A stretch of 64,000 nucleotides of DNA from Tersicoccus solisilvae (GTDB taxonomy: Bacteria; Actinomycetota; Actinomycetes; Actinomycetales; Micrococcaceae), in assembly GCF_014643255.1 (NCBI RefSeq), contig NZ_BMJI01000003.1, positions 1 to 64,000 of the forward strand, given 5' to 3'. This document shows positions 16,893 through 26,658 of this stretch, in pieces. A program made the translations under genes and the position numbers. A model generated the notes under the pieces. It searched no databases and had not been told where the DNA came from. It worked only from the letters and a program-made list of their open reading frames with translations. The stretch's first letter is position 1. Each line of letters begins with the position of its first letter.

Positions 16893-17843
16893 ATGCTGTA
16901 CTCCACGACGACACCGCAGGCCAAGCGGTCGAAACTCCGGGAGCTGCTCGTCCCCGGCACCGCCCGGCAGTTCCCCGGCGCGTTCAACCCGCTCTCCGCG
17001 CGGCTGATCGAGCAGAAGGGCTTCGACGGGGTCTACATCTCCGGCGCCGTTCTCGCCAACGACCTCGGCCTGCCCGACATCGGGCTGACGACGCTGACCG
17101 AGGTCGCCACGCGGGCCGGGCAGATCGCCCGGATGACCGACCTGCCGGCCCTGGTCGACGCGGACACGGGCTTCGGTGAACCGATGAACGTCGCCCGCAC
17201 GGTGCAGGAACTCGAGAACGCCGGCCTGGCCGGGTGCCACATCGAGGACCAGATCAACCCCAAGCGCTGCGGCCACCTGGACGGCAAGGCCGTCGTCGAC
17301 ACCGAGACGGCGCTGAAGCGGATCAAGGCGGCCGCGGACGGGCGCCGCGACCAGAACTTCCTGATCATGGCCCGCACCGACATCCGCGCCACGGACACGG
17401 GCCCCGCCGGTCTGGACGCCGCCGTCGAGCGGGCGAAGGCCCTGGTCGACGCCGGCGCGGACGCCATCTTCCCCGAGGCGATGGCCACGGTCGAGGAATT
17501 CGCGGCCATCTGTGCGGCCGTGGACGTACCGGTGCTCGCGAACATGACGGAGTTCGGCAAGTCCGACCTGTTCACCCGGAAGCAGCTGGCCGACGCCGGT
17601 GTCGCCCTGGTGATCTACCCCGTGACCCTGCTGCGGATCGCGCTCGGAGCGGCCGAGCGGGCGCTCGACACCCTGGCCGCGGACGGCACGCAGGCCGGTG
17701 CGGTCCCCGACATGGCGACCCGGGCGCGGCTGTACGATCTCGTTGACTACGAGGCGTACAACCGGTTCGACACCGGGGTGTTCAACTTCCAGGTCCCGGG
17801 CACACCCACGACCGGACCGACGACGACAGGAGCTTCCTCATGA
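16893..17843 (+). CDS. prpB: 2-methylisocitrate lyase
   Basis: A 316-residue ICL/PEPM superfamily lyase that cleaves 2-methylisocitrate into pyruvate and succinate. It shows LVDADTGFGEP (metal-binding Asp pair), HIEDQINPKRCGHLDGK with the catalytic KRCGH cysteine, and the C-terminal NMTEFGKSD segment. Length and motifs are normal. The ATG follows GAGAGGATCC. Its stop overlaps the prpC start by 4 nt (ATGA), so the lyase and synthase are translationally coupled. Confidence 0.95.
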   Translation: MLYSTTTPQAKRSKLRELLVPGTARQFPGAFNPLSARLIEQKGFDGVYISGAVLANDLGLPDIGLTTLTEVATRAGQIARMTDLPALVDADTGFGEPMNVARTVQELENAGLAGCHIEDQINPKRCGHLDGKAVVDTETALKRIKAAADGRRDQNFLIMARTDIRATDTGPAGLDAAVERAKALVDAGADAIFPEAMATVEEFAAICAAVDVPVLANMTEFGKSDLFTRKQLADAGVALVIYPVTLLRIALGAAERALDTLAADGTQAGAVPDMATRARLYDLVDYEAYNRFDTGVFNFQVPGTPTTGPTTTGASS

Positions 17844-18979
17844 CCGAGACCGACATCAAGAAGGGGCTCGCGGGCGTCGTCGTCGACACCACCGCGGTCT
17901 CCAAGGTCAACCCCGAGACCAACTCGCTGCTCTACCGCGGCTATCCCGTGCAGGAGCTCGCCGCCTCGTGCAGCTTCGAGCAGGTGGCCCTGCTGCTGTG
18001 GAACGGCGAGCTGCCGTCCGATAGCGAGCTGGCCGAGTTCACCGCGTTCGAGCGGTCCCACCGGGCGCTCTCCCCCGAGCTGAAGCAGATCATCGACGCC
18101 CTGCCCGCCACCTGTCACCCGATGGACGTGTGCCGCACCGCCGCGTCCGTGCTCGGCGCGCAGGACCCGACCGCGGAGGACTCGTCACGGGAGGCGAACC
18201 TCGCCAAGGCGAAGTCCCTGCTGGCGGCCATGCCCGCCGTCGTCGCCTACGACCAGCGCCGCCGCCGCGGCCAGGAGCTCGTGGAACCGCGCGACGACCT
18301 GGGCTACGCGCAGAACTTCCTGTGGATGACGTTCGGCGAGGAGGCCGCGCCGCCGGTCGTCGAGGCGTTCAACGTCTCGATGATCCTGTACGCCGAGCAC
18401 TCCTTCAACGCCTCCACGTTCACCGCCCGCGTCATCACCTCGACCCTCGCGGACCTGCACTCGGCCGTCGTCGGCGCGATCGGCGCCCTCAAGGGTCCGC
18501 TGCACGGCGGCGCCAACGAGGCCGTGATGCACACCTTCGACGAGATCGGCATCCGGCAGGAGGAGACCGCCGAGGAGGCCGAGGCCCGGGCGAAAGCGTG
18601 GATGGACGACGCCCTGGCGCAGAAGAAGAAGGTGATGGGCTTCGGGCACCGCGTCTACAAGAACGGCGACTCCCGGGTGCCGACCATGAAGGCCGCCCTG
18701 GACGCGATGATCGAGCACTACGACCGGCCCGAGCTGCTCGGCCTGTACAACGGCCTCGAGAAGTCGATGGGCGAGGCGAAGAACATCAAGCCGAACCTCG
18801 ACTACCCGGCCGGCCCCGCCTACCACCTGATGGGCTTCGACACCCCGACGTTCACCCCACTGTTCGTCGCCTCGCGGATCTCCGGGTGGACCGCCCACAT
18901 CATGGAGCAGCTCGAGTCCAACGCCCTGATCCGGCCGCTGAGCGCGTACAACGGCCCGGACGAGCGTCACGTGAGCTGA
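17840..18979 (+). CDS. prpC: 2-methylcitrate synthase
   Basis: A 379-residue citrate-synthase-family enzyme that condenses propionyl-CoA with oxaloacetate. Catalytic regions visible: AEHSFNASTFTARV (His), GALKGPLHGGANEAVM (His), VMGFGHRVYKNGDSR (GFGHRVY signature) and FDTPTFTPLFVASRISGW. The short N-terminus beginning MTETDIKKGLAGVVVD is typical of PrpC rather than GltA. Last gene of prpDBC and followed by a strong hairpin. Confidence 0.95.
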   Translation: MTETDIKKGLAGVVVDTTAVSKVNPETNSLLYRGYPVQELAASCSFEQVALLLWNGELPSDSELAEFTAFERSHRALSPELKQIIDALPATCHPMDVCRTAASVLGAQDPTAEDSSREANLAKAKSLLAAMPAVVAYDQRRRRGQELVEPRDDLGYAQNFLWMTFGEEAAPPVVEAFNVSMILYAEHSFNASTFTARVITSTLADLHSAVVGAIGALKGPLHGGANEAVMHTFDEIGIRQEETAEEAEARAKAWMDDALAQKKKVMGFGHRVYKNGDSRVPTMKAALDAMIEHYDRPELLGLYNGLEKSMGEAKNIKPNLDYPAGPAYHLMGFDTPTFTPLFVASRISGWTAHIMEQLESNALIRPLSAYNGPDERHVS

Positions 18980-18998
18980 GGCTCGCCGTCCCCACGGC

Positions 18999-19039
18999 GA
19001 CGGCCGGCGGTCGCCCTCTCCGGGTGGCCGCCGGCCGTC
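18999..19039 (+). terminator. Terminator hairpin after prpC
   Basis: A 12-bp stem (GACGGCCGGCGG / CCGCCGGCCGTC) with a 17-nt loop starts 20 nt after the prpC stop. It also faces the convergent padR gene and may work in both directions. Confidence 0.75.
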
Positions 19040-19055
19040 GGCGTTCCGGGGTGGG

Positions 19056-19754
19056 CTACTCCTCGGTGTCCTCCTCCTCCGCGAGAATCCGGTAGATCGC
19101 CCGCCGCGCGGCGTCGACCTCCTTGATGGCGGCGCGCTGCTGCGCCTCGGGGGCGTTGCGCAGCTGCTTGGCCGCCTTGGCCAGTTCGGCGATGCTGCTG
19201 AACAGTTCGATGGTCTCGGAACCGGGCCAGGGGCCGTGCGAGGGCGCGGTGTCCCACACGGCGTCGATCGTCTCGCGATGCTCCTCGACGTAGGCACGGC
19301 CCTCGTCGGTGAGCGCGTACTCGACGCTGCGGCCCTGCCCTTCGCCGGCGACGAGCCCCTCGTCGACGAGCTGGGAGAGGATCGGGTAGATCGATCCGGC
19401 GCTCGGCGTCCAGGCGTCCTCGGTGCGCGAGGCGATGGTCTTCATCACCCCGTACCCGTTCGACGGCGCCTCGGTCAGGACGGCGAGGACCGCCAGGCGG
19501 ATGTCGCCACGGCCGGCGCGACGCCGTCCGCCGGGCCCGCCCCAGCCCCGCGGGCCGAAGCCCATCGAACCGAACCAGGCGGCGGGATCGCCGCCGGCCC
19601 AGGGCGGTCGGCCCCCGCCGCCGCCACCGAAGCCGGGTCCGAACCCACCGCGGCCGGCGCCGCCCCAACCGGGGCCGCCCCAGCCGCCGGGACCGAAGCC
19701 GCGGCCGCCCTCGGGGCCCTCGTCCGAGCCGGGAAATCCATGATGGTGTCGCAT
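19056..19754 (-). CDS. PadR-family transcriptional repressor with Gly-rich N-terminal extension
   Basis: A 232-residue PadR-like regulator. After an N-terminal extension of about 80 residues made largely of Gly, Phe, Pro and Trp, the winged helix begins GDIRLAVLAVLTEAPSNGYG, then SAGSIYPILSQLVDEGLV and the wing RSVEYALTDEGRAYVEE. The C-terminal helix is for dimerisation. GGAGG lies 10 nt before the ATG. The upstream region carries a CGATATATCG palindrome, so autoregulation is likely. No obvious target transporter is beside it; PadR genes often control drug efflux. Confidence 0.88.
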   Translation of the reverse strand: MRHHHGFPGSDEGPEGGRGFGPGGWGGPGWGGAGRGGFGPGFGGGGGGRPPWAGGDPAAWFGSMGFGPRGWGGPGGRRRAGRGDIRLAVLAVLTEAPSNGYGVMKTIASRTEDAWTPSAGSIYPILSQLVDEGLVAGEGQGRSVEYALTDEGRAYVEEHRETIDAVWDTAPSHGPWPGSETIELFSSIAELAKAAKQLRNAPEAQQRAAIKEVDAARRAIYRILAEEEDTEE

Positions 19755-19852
19755 GATCGCGACCTCCTGTGCTGCTGAAAGGTCGACGAACCGGATCTCC
19801 GGTCCGCCCGCATCGTGGGCCCTCGACGGAACTCCCGCGGTGCGTGCGTTAA

Positions 19853-19880
19853 CGATATATCGCGATACAACGCGATACAA
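19853..19880. promoter_or_regulatory. Probable PadR operator/promoter
   Basis: The palindrome CGATATATCG (19853-19862) abuts two perfect direct copies of CGCGATACAA (19861-19880). On the minus strand these form TTGTAT boxes upstream of a TATATC element, so they overlap a likely padR promoter. The region is strikingly AT-rich against its surroundings. Confidence 0.6.
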
Positions 19881-19898
19881 GGGGTCCGGTCCTCCTGC

Positions 19899-20426
19899 TC
19901 AATCGAGCGGAACGCTCCAGCTGGCGCGGACGGTGGCGTTGTCGTCGGCGAGGACGACGACGGTGTGGCGGCGCTCCCCGGCGAGCATCCGGGGCAACCA
20001 GTGCTCGGCGTCGGCCCACATCCGCTCGACGGGCAACTGCTGGTGGGCGAACCACTCCGGCGCGATCTCGGCCGTCTCCCGCAGCGTGCCGCCCCACCGT
20101 CGGGTCGTGAACAACGCCGTCGCCATCGACCATGCGGGCCTGGCGGGGAAGTGGAAGTCGACGACGCCGGCGAGGTTCACGTCCTCGAGCGAGGTGGTCA
20201 GGCCGGACTCCTCGGCCAGTTCCCGGCAGGCCGCCTGAGCATCGCTCTCCCCCGGTTCGACGTGGCCGCCGAGTCCGACCATCCGGCCCACCCCGAAGCC
20301 GGTCTTCTTCAGGCCGAGCAGCACCTCGGGGACGCCGTCACGCTCGCGGAGCGGGAAGCACAGGGCGATCGGGGTCAGCGTCTCCCGGGTCGGCAGATCC
20401 GGGACGGTCACGGGCGGGATCGACAC
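19899..20426 (-). CDS. MTH1-like NUDIX hydrolase (probable 8-oxo-dGTP diphosphatase)
   Basis: A 175-residue NUDIX enzyme. The stretch LLGLKKTGFGVGRMVGLGGH matches the human MTH1 wording, followed by the Nudix box GHVEPGESDAQAACRELAEE. Downstream, WADAEHWLPRML also parallels MTH1. The likely role is removing oxidised purine nucleotides (8-oxo-dGTP, 2-OH-dATP) from the pool. The GTG start is supported by a TACGCT element ending 6 nt upstream (leaderless pattern) and by the stop of xerD lying only 36 nt away. Confidence 0.85.
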   Translation of the reverse strand: MSIPPVTVPDLPTRETLTPIALCFPLRERDGVPEVLLGLKKTGFGVGRMVGLGGHVEPGESDAQAACRELAEESGLTTSLEDVNLAGVVDFHFPARPAWSMATALFTTRRWGGTLRETAEIAPEWFAHQQLPVERMWADAEHWLPRMLAGERRHTVVVLADDNATVRASWSVPLD

Positions 20427-20461
20427 GCTCCCAGCGTAGTGCGGCGGTCGGGCACCGCCCG

Positions 20462-21511
20462 CTACCCCAGGGCGCGCGGGTGGGCGGCCGCGTAGACCTC
20501 CCGCAGGGTGTCCGCCGTGACCAGGGTGTACACCTGCGTCGTCGTGACGGACGCGTGGCCCAGCAGTTCCTGCACCACCCGGACGTCCGCACCGCCCTCG
20601 AGAAGGTGGGTCGCGAACGAGTGGCGCAGCGTGTGCGGGGAGACCTCGCGGGTGATCTGCGCCTTCTCGGCGGCGGCCTTGAGGATGCTCCACGCGCTCT
20701 GCCGGCTCAGTCGCCCGCCCCGGGCGTTGAGGAACAAGCCCGGGTCGCCCTTGCCCTTGGCCGCCAGCGCCGGCCGGCCGCGCACCAGATAGGCGTCCAC
20801 CGACCGCACGGCGTACGAGCCGAGCGGCACCACCCGCTCCTTCGATCCCTTCCCGAACAACCGGACGACGTCGGTCATCTCCCCGCCGTCGGTGCCCGGC
20901 CCCTCGTCGGCGAAGGACGACGCCAGGTACACGTCGTCGACGTCCAGCCCCACCGCCTCGCTGATTCGCGCCCCGGTCGCGTAGAGGAACTCGAGCAGCG
21001 CCCGGTCGCGCAGCCCCGTCGCGGTGTCCGAGCCGGCCGCCGCCAGGATCCGATCCACCTCGTCCACGGTGATCGCCTTGGGCAGCCGCTTGCCCGGCAT
21101 CGGGGGGTGCACCTCGGCGGCCGGGTCGGTGGGGGTGACGCCCTCGAGCGCCCAGTACCGGTGCAGGCCGCGGACGGCGACGACGGTGCGCGCAGCGGAC
21201 CGCACGCTCAGCGCCGCCCCGCCGTCGGACCCGTCACCGAGCGCCTGCGCGAACGCGGTCACGTCGGCCCGGGCGACGTCGGCCGGCCGGGTCACCGACC
21301 GGGAGGCCAGGAAGTGCAGGTACCGGCGCAGATCCCGCCGGTACGCGGCGAGCGTGTTGCCGGCCAGGCCCCGCTCGACGCTGACGTGCACGAGGTACTC
21401 CCCCGCGGCCCGCCCGAGCGGACTCGCCCGGAACGGGTCGTCCGACGAGTCGACCGGACCAGTCTGCGGAGGGACACCGCCCGGGTCGACCGGGGGCACG
21501 ACGCGGGTCAC
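20462..21511 (-). CDS. xerD: Site-specific tyrosine recombinase XerD
   Basis: A 349-residue tyrosine recombinase that resolves chromosome dimers at dif with XerC. The SAM-like N-terminal core-binding domain (about residues 30-125) is followed by the catalytic domain with R182, K224 ([11 protein letters not shown]), H293/R296 ([10 protein letters not shown]), H319 ([10 protein letters not shown]) and nucleophile Y328. A Gly/Asp-rich insertion of about 17 residues sits near residues 197-213, and the N-terminus carries about 30 extra disordered residues. It starts with GTG, 3 nt after the NUDIX stop, in the pyrG-xerD operon. Linkage to recN, pyrG and scpAB shows a chromosomal role rather than a phage integrase. 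Confidence 0.93.
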   Translation of the reverse strand: MTRVVPPVDPGGVPPQTGPVDSSDDPFRASPLGRAAGEYLVHVSVERGLAGNTLAAYRRDLRRYLHFLASRSVTRPADVARADVTAFAQALGDGSDGGAALSVRSAARTVVAVRGLHRYWALEGVTPTDPAAEVHPPMPGKRLPKAITVDEVDRILAAAGSDTATGLRDRALLEFLYATGARISEAVGLDVDDVYLASSFADEGPGTDGGEMTDVVRLFGKGSKERVVPLGSYAVRSVDAYLVRGRPALAAKGKGDPGLFLNARGGRLSRQSAWSILKAAAEKAQITREVSPHTLRHSFATHLLEGGADVRVVQELLGHASVTTTQVYTLVTADTLREVYAAAHPRALG

Positions 21512-21514
21512 CGC

Positions 21515-22174
21515 TCAGCCGCGGTTGCGCGGCCGGTTCTCGGGCCGGGTGGGGTCCTCGGGGAACGGCGCGTCGGCGGGCCGCAGGTGATCGAAGCCGG
21601 TGGCCTGGGCCGCGGCGGTGGCGAGGACGGCGACGACGGCGGACGGGCTGTGCAGCCGGCCCGCGAGCACGGCGGTGACGGCGTCCTGCACGTCGAACCA
21701 GCCGGTCTCGATCTCGGCCTCCTCGTCCTCGCGCTGGTGCCGGTCGGCCTCGGGCACGGGCCGCAGCCCGCGGGCGAGGTAGACCCGCTGCACCTCGGAG
21801 GAGGAGCCCGGCGAATTGTGGAAGTCGACGAGCACGTTCCACCGCTCGGCGATCAGATCCGCCTCCTCGGCCAGCTCCCGGGCGGCCGCGGTCTGCACGT
21901 CCTCCCCCTCGACGTCGAGCAGCCCGGCCGGGATCTCCCACAGATTCATCCGCACCGGGTGCCGGTACTGGTTGATCAGCAGGATCTGACCGTCGTCGTT
22001 CAACGCCACGATCGAGACGGCGCCGGTGTGCGCGACGTACTCCCGCGTGATCGGTTCGCCGTCCTCGGTGAGGGAGAAGGTGTCGGACCGGACGTCCCAG
22101 ATCTTGCCGTCGAAGACGACGTCGGAGCCGCGGGTGAACCGTTCGCGGTGGGTGTCCTGCAGGGGCGTCGCCAT
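21515..22174 (-). CDS. ADP-ribose-pyrophosphatase-type NUDIX hydrolase
   Basis: A 219-residue NUDIX protein. The Nudix box is in GLLDVEGEDVQTAAARELAE, preceded by INQYRHPVRMNLWEIPAG, a stretch typical of ADP-ribose/NDP-sugar pyrophosphatases. It would hydrolyse ADP-ribose to AMP and ribose 5-phosphate. It sits between pyrG (stop 3 nt upstream of its ATG) and xerD in a tightly packed operon, as in many actinobacteria. The C-terminal 25 residues are Pro/Arg-rich. Confidence 0.92.
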   Translation of the reverse strand: MATPLQDTHRERFTRGSDVVFDGKIWDVRSDTFSLTEDGEPITREYVAHTGAVSIVALNDDGQILLINQYRHPVRMNLWEIPAGLLDVEGEDVQTAAARELAEEADLIAERWNVLVDFHNSPGSSSEVQRVYLARGLRPVPEADRHQREDEEAEIETGWFDVQDAVTAVLAGRLHSPSAVVAVLATAAAQATGFDHLRPADAPFPEDPTRPENRPRNRG

Positions 22175-22177
22175 GCC

Positions 22178-23827
22178 TCAGTTCACCTCGACCAGGCGAC
22201 CGTCGCGCTGGCGCTGCAGGGCGGCCTGCACGAGGCCGGCGAACAGCGGGTGCGGCCGGGTCGGCCGGGAGGAGAGCTCGGGGTGCGCCTGGGTGCCCAC
22301 GTAGTAGGGGTGCACGTCCCGGGGCAGCTCGACGTACTCGACGAGCTCCCGGTCCGGGGACAGCCCGGAGAACACCAGGCCCGCCGCCTCGATCTGCGGA
22401 CGGAACTCGTTGTTGACCTCGTACCGGTGCCGGTGCCGCTCGGAGGCGCTGGTGGCGCCGTAGACCTCGGAGACGATCGACCCCTCGGCCAGGTCCGCCG
22501 GGTAGAGGCCGAGCCGCATGGTGCCGCCCATGTCGCCCTGACCGGCCACGATGCTCTTCTGCTCGGCCATGGTGGCGATCACCGGGTGCGTCGAGTCGGA
22601 CTCGAACTCGCTGGAGGAGGCGTCCTCCCAGCCGACGACGTTGCGGGCGTACTCGATCACCATGCACTGCAGGCCCAGGCACAGGCCCAGCGCCGGCACC
22701 TGGTTCTCGCGCGCCCAGCGCAGGGCGCCGAGTTTGCCCTCGAGGCCACGGATGCCGAAGCCGCCGGGCACGCAGATCGCGTCCACGCCGTCGAGCGCCT
22801 TCCGGGAGCCGTCCGGCGTCGCGCACTCGTCCGAGCGGACCCAGCGCAGCGACACCTTCGCGTCGGTCGCGAACCCGCCGGCCCGCAGCGCCTCGGTGAC
22901 GGAGAGGTAGGCGTCGGGCAGGTCGATGTACTTGCCGACGAGCGCGACCTCCACCTCGTGCTTGGGGTGGTGCACGGCCTCGAGCAGCCGGTCCCAGTCG
23001 GTCCAGTCGACGTCCTTGAAGGACAGGCCGAGGTGGCGGACGATGTACGCGTCCAGGCCCTGGGCGTGCAGGGTCTTGGGGATGTCGTAGATGCTCGGCG
23101 CGTCCGGGCAGGCGATGACGGCCTCGGGGTCGACGTCGCAGGCGCGGCCGATCTTGATCTGCATGGCGTCCGGGACGGGCCGGTCCGCCCGCAGCACGAT
23201 GGCGTCGGGCTGGATGCCGATGCTGCGCAGCGCGGCGACGGAGTGCTGCGTCGGCTTGGTCTTCATCTCCTGCGACGGGCCGATGTACGGCACGAGGGAG
23301 ACGTGCAGGAAGAACACGTTGGCCCGGCCGATGTCCTGACGGACCTGGCGCGCGGCCTCGAGGAACGGCTGCGACTCGATGTCGCCGACGGTGCCGCCGA
23401 TCTCGGTGATGATGATGTCCGGCGCGTTCGGGGTGCTCGCCGCGAACCGCATCCGGTTCTTGATCTCGTCGGTGATGTGCGGGATGACCTGCACGGTGTC
23501 ACCGAGGTACTCGCCGCGGCGCTCCTTGGCGATGACGGAGGAGTACACCTGGCCGGTGGTCACGTTCGAGGAGGCGTTGAGGTTCTCGTCGAGGAACCGC
23601 TCGTAGTGCCCGATGTCCAGGTCGGTCTCGGCGCCGTCGTCGGTGACGAACACCTCACCGTGCTGGAACGGGTTCATGGTGCCGGGGTCCACGTTCAGGT
23701 ACGGGTCGAGCTTCTGCATCGTCACGGAGAGACCGCGCTTGCGCAGGACGTGACCGAGGCTGGAAGCCGTCAGGCCCTTGCCGAGGGAGGACGCCACACC
23801 CCCCGTCACGAAGATGTGACGCGTCAT
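22178..23827 (-). CDS. pyrG: CTP synthase
   Basis: A 549-residue enzyme converting UTP to CTP with ATP and glutamine. The synthase domain starts [18 protein letters not shown] (P-loop) and contains [19 protein letters not shown]. The class I glutamine amidotransferase domain contains [12 protein letters not shown], the nucleophile Cys in [12 protein letters not shown] and the HPE dyad in AHPELSSRP. The ATG at 23827 is the conserved start; 18 further in-frame codons upstream are unlikely to be used. Last 20 residues end in [17 protein letters not shown]. Confidence 0.97.
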   Translation of the reverse strand: MTRHIFVTGGVASSLGKGLTASSLGHVLRKRGLSVTMQKLDPYLNVDPGTMNPFQHGEVFVTDDGAETDLDIGHYERFLDENLNASSNVTTGQVYSSVIAKERRGEYLGDTVQVIPHITDEIKNRMRFAASTPNAPDIIITEIGGTVGDIESQPFLEAARQVRQDIGRANVFFLHVSLVPYIGPSQEMKTKPTQHSVAALRSIGIQPDAIVLRADRPVPDAMQIKIGRACDVDPEAVIACPDAPSIYDIPKTLHAQGLDAYIVRHLGLSFKDVDWTDWDRLLEAVHHPKHEVEVALVGKYIDLPDAYLSVTEALRAGGFATDAKVSLRWVRSDECATPDGSRKALDGVDAICVPGGFGIRGLEGKLGALRWARENQVPALGLCLGLQCMVIEYARNVVGWEDASSSEFESDSTHPVIATMAEQKSIVAGQGDMGGTMRLGLYPADLAEGSIVSEVYGATSASERHRHRYEVNNEFRPQIEAAGLVFSGLSPDRELVEYVELPRDVHPYYVGTQAHPELSSRPTRPHPLFAGLVQAALQRQRDGRLVEVN

Positions 23828-23895
23828 CGTGGACGAGCCTTTGGCCGGGGATCCGCTGTGTGTATTCGTTCGCTGCACCACGGAGTTCGAGCCTA

Positions 23896-25614
23896 TCAGG
23901 CGCGCGCGGCCTCGAGCAGTTCCCGGGCGTGCGCGCGCGCCGTCGCGGACTGCTCCTGACCGGCCAGCATGCGGGCGAGCTCGACGACGCGGTCCTCGGC
24001 GTCCAGCACGGAGACGTCGCTCGTGGTCACGCCGGCGGACGCGTCGGAGGTCTTGAGCACGCGGATGTGCCGGTCGGCGAAGGCGGCCACCTGTGGCAGA
24101 TGGGTGACGACGATGACCTGCACGTGCCGGGCCAGCCGGGCGAGTCGTCGGCCGATCTCGACCGCCGCCTTGCCGCCCACACCCGCGTCGACCTCGTCGA
24201 AGACGAAGGTCGGGACCGGGTCCACCTGGGCGAGCACCACCTCGAGGGCGAGCATGACGCGGGAGAGCTCACCGCCCGAGGCGCCCTTGCCCAGCGGCCG
24301 CGGCGCGGACCCGGCGTGGGGCTGGAGCAGCATGGCGATCTCGTCGGCGCCGTGCGGGCCGGGCTCGCCGCCGCCCTCGACGCGGACGACCAGGGTCGCG
24401 TCCTTCATGGCCAGGGCGGTCAGCTCGCTGCTGACGGCGGTGGCCAGCCGGTCCGCGGCCTCGGCCCTGAGGGCGGTCACCGTGGCGGCCTGCTCGGTCA
24501 TCGCCGTCTCCGCCTCGGCGACCTCGGCCTGCAGGGCCTCGATCCGGCTGCTGTCGTCGGTGAGCTCGTCGAGCCGGGTGCGGGAGGTGGCGGCCCAGTC
24601 GAGCACCTCGTCGATGGTGGAGCCGTAGCGCCGGGTCAGCGTGGTCAGGGCGGCGCGCCGGTCCTCGACCTCGGCGAGCCGGGCGGGCCCGCTCTCGTCG
24701 AGCCGGGCGGAGTAGCCGGCGAGGTCGGAGGCGATGTCGGCGACGAGGTAGCCGACCTCGGCGACGCGTTTCGCGGCCGCGGCGATCTCCTCGTCGTCAC
24801 CGGACTCCGCCTCCAGGGCCCGGCGCGCCGCGTCGACCAGCCGGGCGACGTCGGGCGCGTCGTCGACGCCGTCGGACACCAGCGCCTGGTGCGCGGTGAG
24901 CGCGGCGATGCGCAGCTGTTCGATGTTGCCGAGCTTGAGCGCCTCGGCGCGCAGGGCGTCGTCCTCCCCCGGCTGCGGGTCGGTGGTGTCGATCTCCTCC
25001 AGCGCCGCCTGCAGGCTCTCGGCCTCGCGCAGCCGCTCGCGCTGGTGCTCGGTCAGCTCCCGCAGGGTGGCCGCGGCGTCCGCGTGGCGACGCCAGGTGC
25101 GCTGGTACTCCCCCAGGGCCGCGGCGAGCTCGGCCCCGGCGAAGGCATCGAGCGCGGTGCGCTGGGCGGCCGGTGAGGCCAGCCGCAGCTGGTCCGACTG
25201 GCCGTGCACGGCGACGAGGTGCTGCCCCATGCCGGCCAGGACCCCGACGGGCACGGTCCGGCCCCCGGCGTGGGCGCGGCTGCGACCCTCGGCGCTGACG
25301 GTGCGGGCGATCAGCAGCTCGAGGGCGTCACCCGCGTCGTCCAGCACGGCCCCGGCGTCCTCGGCGGCCGCCCTGACCGCCGTGGTGGCCCCGGCGCCGG
25401 GGGCGAGCCGGACGGTGGACTCGACGACGGCGGAGGCGGCACCCGCGCGCACGGCGCCGGCGTCCGCACGGGCCCCGAGCAGCAGCCCCAGCGCCGTGAC
25501 GACCATGGTCTTGCCCGCCCCGGTCTCGCCGGTGACCACGGTGAGGCCCGGACCGAGCGGCAGGGTCGCCTCGGTGATGACCCCGAGGTCGCTGATGCGG
25601 ATCTCCTCGATCAT
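23896..25614 (-). CDS. recN: DNA repair protein RecN
   Basis: A 572-residue SMC-like ATPase acting early in double-strand-break repair. It has the Walker A segment [14 protein letters not shown], a split coiled coil across about residues 150-370, the ABC signature [17 protein letters not shown] and the Walker [17 protein letters not shown], then the D/H-loop [15 protein letters not shown]. The ATG overlaps the nadK stop by 4 nt, giving translational coupling; the longer open frame upstream is a shadow within nadK. Confidence 0.96.
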   Translation of the reverse strand: MIEEIRISDLGVITEATLPLGPGLTVVTGETGAGKTMVVTALGLLLGARADAGAVRAGAASAVVESTVRLAPGAGATTAVRAAAEDAGAVLDDAGDALELLIARTVSAEGRSRAHAGGRTVPVGVLAGMGQHLVAVHGQSDQLRLASPAAQRTALDAFAGAELAAALGEYQRTWRRHADAAATLRELTEHQRERLREAESLQAALEEIDTTDPQPGEDDALRAEALKLGNIEQLRIAALTAHQALVSDGVDDAPDVARLVDAARRALEAESGDDEEIAAAAKRVAEVGYLVADIASDLAGYSARLDESGPARLAEVEDRRAALTTLTRRYGSTIDEVLDWAATSRTRLDELTDDSSRIEALQAEVAEAETAMTEQAATVTALRAEAADRLATAVSSELTALAMKDATLVVRVEGGGEPGPHGADEIAMLLQPHAGSAPRPLGKGASGGELSRVMLALEVVLAQVDPVPTFVFDEVDAGVGGKAAVEIGRRLARLARHVQVIVVTHLPQVAAFADRHIRVLKTSDASAGVTTSDVSVLDAEDRVVELARMLAGQEQSATARAHARELLEAARA

Positions 25615-26594
25615 CGCCGCGCCTCGGCGGCGGCGTCGTCGGGCTCGTCCTGGTCCCGCGGCGGCACCGGCACCGCCCCGGTCACCGGATGCGCGACCGA
25701 GGGTCCCCGCCAGCCGGCCGTGGGCAGGGAGAACTTGCGCACCAGCCGCTCCGAGAACGGCGCGACGTGGGTGCGGGCCAGCCGCACCGGCGTGGCCGAG
25801 CGGGTCACCTCGATCCGGGAGCCGGTGGGCACCTCGGTCGCACGACGCCCGTCGCACCAGAGCACGCCGGAGGCGTCGGTGCGGTTGAGCACCTCGACGG
25901 CGAGGGTGGAGGTGGGCGCGACGACGAGGGGCTTGGCGAATAGCGCGTGGGCGCTCAGCGGCACCATCAGCAGGGCGTCCACCTCGGGCCACACCACCGG
26001 GCCACCGGCGGAGAACGCGTACGCGGTGGACCCGGTCGGCGTGGCCATCACGACGCCGTCGCAGCCGAAGGTGCTGATCGGGCGTCCGTCGACCTCCATC
26101 ACCACCTCGATCATCCGCGCCCGGTCGGACTTCTCCACGCTGGCCTCGTTCAGGGCCCAGTTGTGGTCCACCTGCCGGCCGTCGCGCCACACGGCGACGT
26201 CGATGGTCATCCGCTCCTCGATGTCGTAGGCCCGGTCGGCCACTTGGCGGATGGTCTCGGCCAGGTCGGTGCGATCGCTCTCGGCGAGGAAGCCGACGTG
26301 TCCGAGGTTGACGCCGAGCAGCGGGACGGCGGAGTGCCGCACCAGTTCGGCCGACCGCAGGATGGTGCCGTCGCCGCCGAGCACCATGCCCAGCTCGACG
26401 TCCGCGAGGCTGACGTGCTCGTTGAGGATCTCCCCGCACGCGACCTCGACGCCGACGTCGGCGAGCGCGTCCCGGTCGGTGCGGGTCAGGACCGCCGCGA
26501 GACCCTCGTCCTGCAGTTGCTTCGCCGTGGTCACCGTCGCGTCGATGGCGTCGGGGCGTCCGGTGTGAGGCAACAGGAGGATGCGGCGGGTCAT
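25611..26594 (-). CDS. nadK: NAD kinase
   Basis: A 327-residue ATP/polyphosphate-NAD kinase making NADP. It has GMVLGGDGTILRSAE (GGDGT motif), LGVNLGHVGFLAE, and WALNEASVEKSDRARMIE, then CDGVVMATPTGSTAYAFSAG. The C-terminal 35 residues are Pro/Asp-rich and variable. The ATG is preceded by TACCAT at 6 nt and no Shine-Dalgarno, so this transcript is probably leaderless and heads the nadK-recN operon. Confidence 0.96.
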   Translation of the reverse strand: MTRRILLLPHTGRPDAIDATVTTAKQLQDEGLAAVLTRTDRDALADVGVEVACGEILNEHVSLADVELGMVLGGDGTILRSAELVRHSAVPLLGVNLGHVGFLAESDRTDLAETIRQVADRAYDIEERMTIDVAVWRDGRQVDHNWALNEASVEKSDRARMIEVVMEVDGRPISTFGCDGVVMATPTGSTAYAFSAGGPVVWPEVDALLMVPLSAHALFAKPLVVAPTSTLAVEVLNRTDASGVLWCDGRRATEVPTGSRIEVTRSATPVRLARTHVAPFSERLVRKFSLPTAGWRGPSVAHPVTGAVPVPPRDQDEPDDAAAEARR

Positions 26595-26658
26595 GACTCG
26601 ATGGTAGGCGCTCGGGTGCCCCCCACCGCCGGACCCGGACCGGCTGGTGACAACCGGG

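Noticed and set aside
20462-21511. Phage or island integrase
   Set aside because: Sequence and linkage (pyrG, recN, scpAB) fit chromosomal XerD; no attachment site, tRNA or phage genes are seen.
20132-23959. 1275-residue plus-strand open frame
   Set aside because: It runs antisense to four well-recognised genes (NUDIX, xerD, NUDIX, pyrG) and has no recognisable sequence.
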